This document shows positions 6,189 to 7,803 of a stretch of 7,803 nucleotides of DNA, piece by piece (position 1 is the first letter of the stretch; every line of letters begins with the position of its first letter). The stretch covers positions 1 to 7,803 of the forward strand of contig JAADEA010000010.1 of NCBI GenBank assembly GCA_013153675.1, read 5' to 3'. Both the position numbers and the translations under genes were made by a program. The DNA comes from Campylobacterota bacterium. Its GTDB lineage: Bacteria > Campylobacterota > Campylobacteria > Campylobacterales > Sulfurovaceae. Below the pieces are notes generated by a model. That model searched no databases and had not been told where the DNA came from. It saw only the letters and a list, made by a program, of their open reading frames with translations.

Positions 6189-7803
6189 CTATCTTTTTAT
6201 AAATTTTAAAAACTCATCCAACTCCATCGTATTTATTACATCCTCTCTTTCAATCCATCCTCTTCTTGCCTGATTTATCCCAAACTCCATAAATTTTAAA
6301 CACTCTATCGCATGCGAATCGGTAGAAATTGCAAATTTTATCCCCATCTCTTTTGCCATCTTTGCATAGATATCATTTAGATCGAGCCTTTGAGGTTGAG
6401 CATTTATCTCTAAGACTTTTCCTTCCTCTTTAGCTACTTTAAAAATCTCTTCCATATCTATATCCAAAGCCTTTCTACCTCCAATAAGCCTTCCCATTGG
6501 ATGGGCTAAAATATGAACATATTTATTTTTTAACGCATTTACTATCCTTTTTGTCTGCTCCTCTTTTGAAAGATTAAATTTATAATGCACTGCTACAAGC
6601 ACAATATCAAGTTCTTTTAAAACTTCATCACTTAAATCTAAACTTCCATCATCTAAAATATCACATTCAATCCCTTTTAATATTTTAATATCAACCTCAC
6701 TACTAATTTTTTCTATCTCTCTCCACTGCTCTTTTAATCTCCTTTCATCTAAACCATTTGCTACTGTTAATCTTTTTGAGTGATCTGTAATGGCAATATA
6801 GCTATATCCCATCTCTTTAGCAGCTAAAGCCATCTCTTTAATAGAAAATTTTCCATCACTATAAGTAGTATGCATATGCAAATCGCCTCTTATATCCTTT
6901 TGCTCTATAAGTTTTGGCAAAGCTCCTCTCATAGCTGCTTCAATCTCACCTCTATCTTCTCTAAGCTCTGGTTCTATATAAGAGAGCCCAAGACTCTTAT
7001 AAACCTCCTCTTCACTCTCACCAGCAATCTTCTCCCCTTTATCATTAAAGATGCCATACTCATTTACCTTCCAGCCTCTATCTTGAGCGATCTTTCTTAT
7101 CTTAATATTATGAGCTTTTGAGCCTGTAAAGTAGTGAAGAGCTGTCCCATAACTCTCTTTTGAAACACTTCTTAGATCAACTTGCAAATCATTTCTTAAA
7201 ATAATAGTTGATCTTGTCTCACCTTTTGAGAGAATATTTTTAACTTTCTCATACTTTACAAAATAGTCACTAACCTCCTCCCAATTTTTAGCTACTACCA
7301 AAATATCTAAATCTCCCACACTCTCTTTTTTTCTTCTATAACTTCCGGCAACCTCAACTTTTAATACCCCATTAAAATTTTTTAAATACTCTCTTAACTC
7401 CTCAGCATAAGGTTTAACAATATCAAAACGAAACCTCTTCCCACTCTTTTTAGCAAGTTTAACACCTTCTAAAATCTTTGAAATAAGCTTTACACCAAAA
7501 CCTCTTATTTTAGATAGCTCTCCACTCTCTGCCAATTTTGCCAAATCTTCAAGAGAAGTTACCCCAAACTTATCATAAAGAACTTTGATCCTTTTTGGTC
7601 CAAGCCCTTCTATCGATAAAAGTTCTATTAAACTCTCTGGAATCTCTCTTTTTAACTCTTCCAATTTTGAAAATTTGCCACTTAATACTATCTCCTTGAT
7701 AGCTTCGCTTAGATCCTTTCCAATACCCGGAAGCTTTGTTAGATCATACCCTTCCTTTACTAAACTATCAAGACTTTTGCCCATACTCTCCACTACCCTT
7801 GCC
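6189..7803 (-). CDS. polX: DNA polymerase/3'-5' exonuclease PolX, 5' end outside the window
   Basis: A bacterial family X DNA polymerase fused to a PHP exonuclease, a gap-filling repair enzyme. The frame stays open to the window edge (A-R-V-V-E-S-M-G) and the family's conserved AYRxAAR segment should lie just upstream. About 35 N-terminal residues are therefore missing and the GTG at 7793 is internal. Counting from that codon: helix-hairpin-helix motifs LPGIGK (21), IEGLGP (61) and IRGFGV (96); polymerase palm GSYRRKKESVGDLDIL (150-165) with catalytic D161 and D163 and third Asp D206 in LQVDLR; YFTGSKAHN (221-229). The PHP domain has DLHMHTTYSDG (304-314), ITDHS (335-339), E376 in KGIECD, H403, AHPMGR (430-435) and STDSH (490-494), so all expected metal ligands are present. 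It ends with TAG at 6191-6189. Both activities look intact. Confidence 0.95.
   Translation of the reverse strand, partial: ARVVESMGKSLDSLVKEGYDLTKLPGIGKDLSEAIKEIVLSGKFSKLEELKREIPESLIELLSIEGLGPKRIKVLYDKFGVTSLEDLAKLAESGELSKIRGFGVKLISKILEGVKLAKKSGKRFRFDIVKPYAEELREYLKNFNGVLKVEVAGSYRRKKESVGDLDILVVAKNWEEVSDYFVKYEKVKNILSKGETRSTIILRNDLQVDLRSVSKESYGTALHYFTGSKAHNIKIRKIAQDRGWKVNEYGIFNDKGEKIAGESEEEVYKSLGLSYIEPELREDRGEIEAAMRGALPKLIEQKDIRGDLHMHTTYSDGKFSIKEMALAAKEMGYSYIAITDHSKRLTVANGLDERRLKEQWREIEKISSEVDIKILKGIECDILDDGSLDLSDEVLKELDIVLVAVHYKFNLSKEEQTKRIVNALKNKYVHILAHPMGRLIGGRKALDIDMEEIFKVAKEEGKVLEINAQPQRLDLNDIYAKMAKEMGIKFAISTDSHAIECLKFMEFGINQARRGWIEREDVINTMELDEFLKFIKR

Noticed and set aside
6870..7121. Plus-strand frame of 83 codons
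   Set aside because: It is antisense to the PHP and palm region of polX, which is conserved residue by residue on the other strand.

Overview
The window is AT-rich, and every gene I can support lies on the minus strand, so transcription runs from high to low coordinates. Codon use is strongly biased to A/T endings (AGA, TTA, ATA). The gene content is a meso-DAP-type MurE, a CuA-less atypical nitric oxide reductase, a YfdX protein and a PHP-type PolX. Together these suggest a member of the Campylobacterota (former Epsilonproteobacteria), most likely a nitrate-respiring or vent-type chemolithotroph. The genus cannot be fixed from the sequence.

Layout in order of transcription: (1) 7803-6189, polX, a bacterial DNA polymerase X with a PHP domain. 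Its first few dozen codons lie outside the window, and a weak intrinsic terminator candidate follows it. (2) 6054-5194, a YfdX-family helical protein with its own -10 element. It ends in a hairpin whose tetraloop holds the stop codon. (3) 5060-3176, a short TPR-like protein and murE, separated by one base and apparently translated together from an extended -10 promoter near 5100. (4) 3006-97, a three-gene unit: a cupredoxin-type subunit II without CuA ligands, a 12-helix heme-copper catalytic subunit, and an unrecognised two-helix membrane protein. It ends in a long hairpin.

The fourth unit is the interesting one. The catalytic subunit keeps the heme ligands (H78, H427, H429) and two active-site metal histidines (H337, H338). 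The first metal-ligand histidine of helix 6 is replaced by Asp (D287), and Asp (D291) sits where oxygen reductases have the cross-linked Tyr and cNOR has its Glu. No active-site Tyr remains. This points to a nitric oxide reductase of the unusual cytochrome-oxidase-derived kind, best matching what I recall of gNOR from Campylobacterota. Subunit II has lost every CuA side-chain ligand except the Glu, and neither subunit has a CxxCH heme c site, so electrons must come by another route. Upstream is a perfect FNR-type palindrome placed exactly 41.5 bases before the predicted start point, with a good -10. This suggests activation by a CRP/FNR-family sensor of low oxygen or NO.

Three automatically predicted starts look wrong. 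They are TTG codons at 3039, 5063 and 708, and I replace them with ATG 3006, ATG 5060 and GTG 702 on ribosome-binding-site grounds. No plus-strand gene, RNA gene, mobile element or CRISPR array is visible, and no gene-free stretch exceeds about 170 bases.
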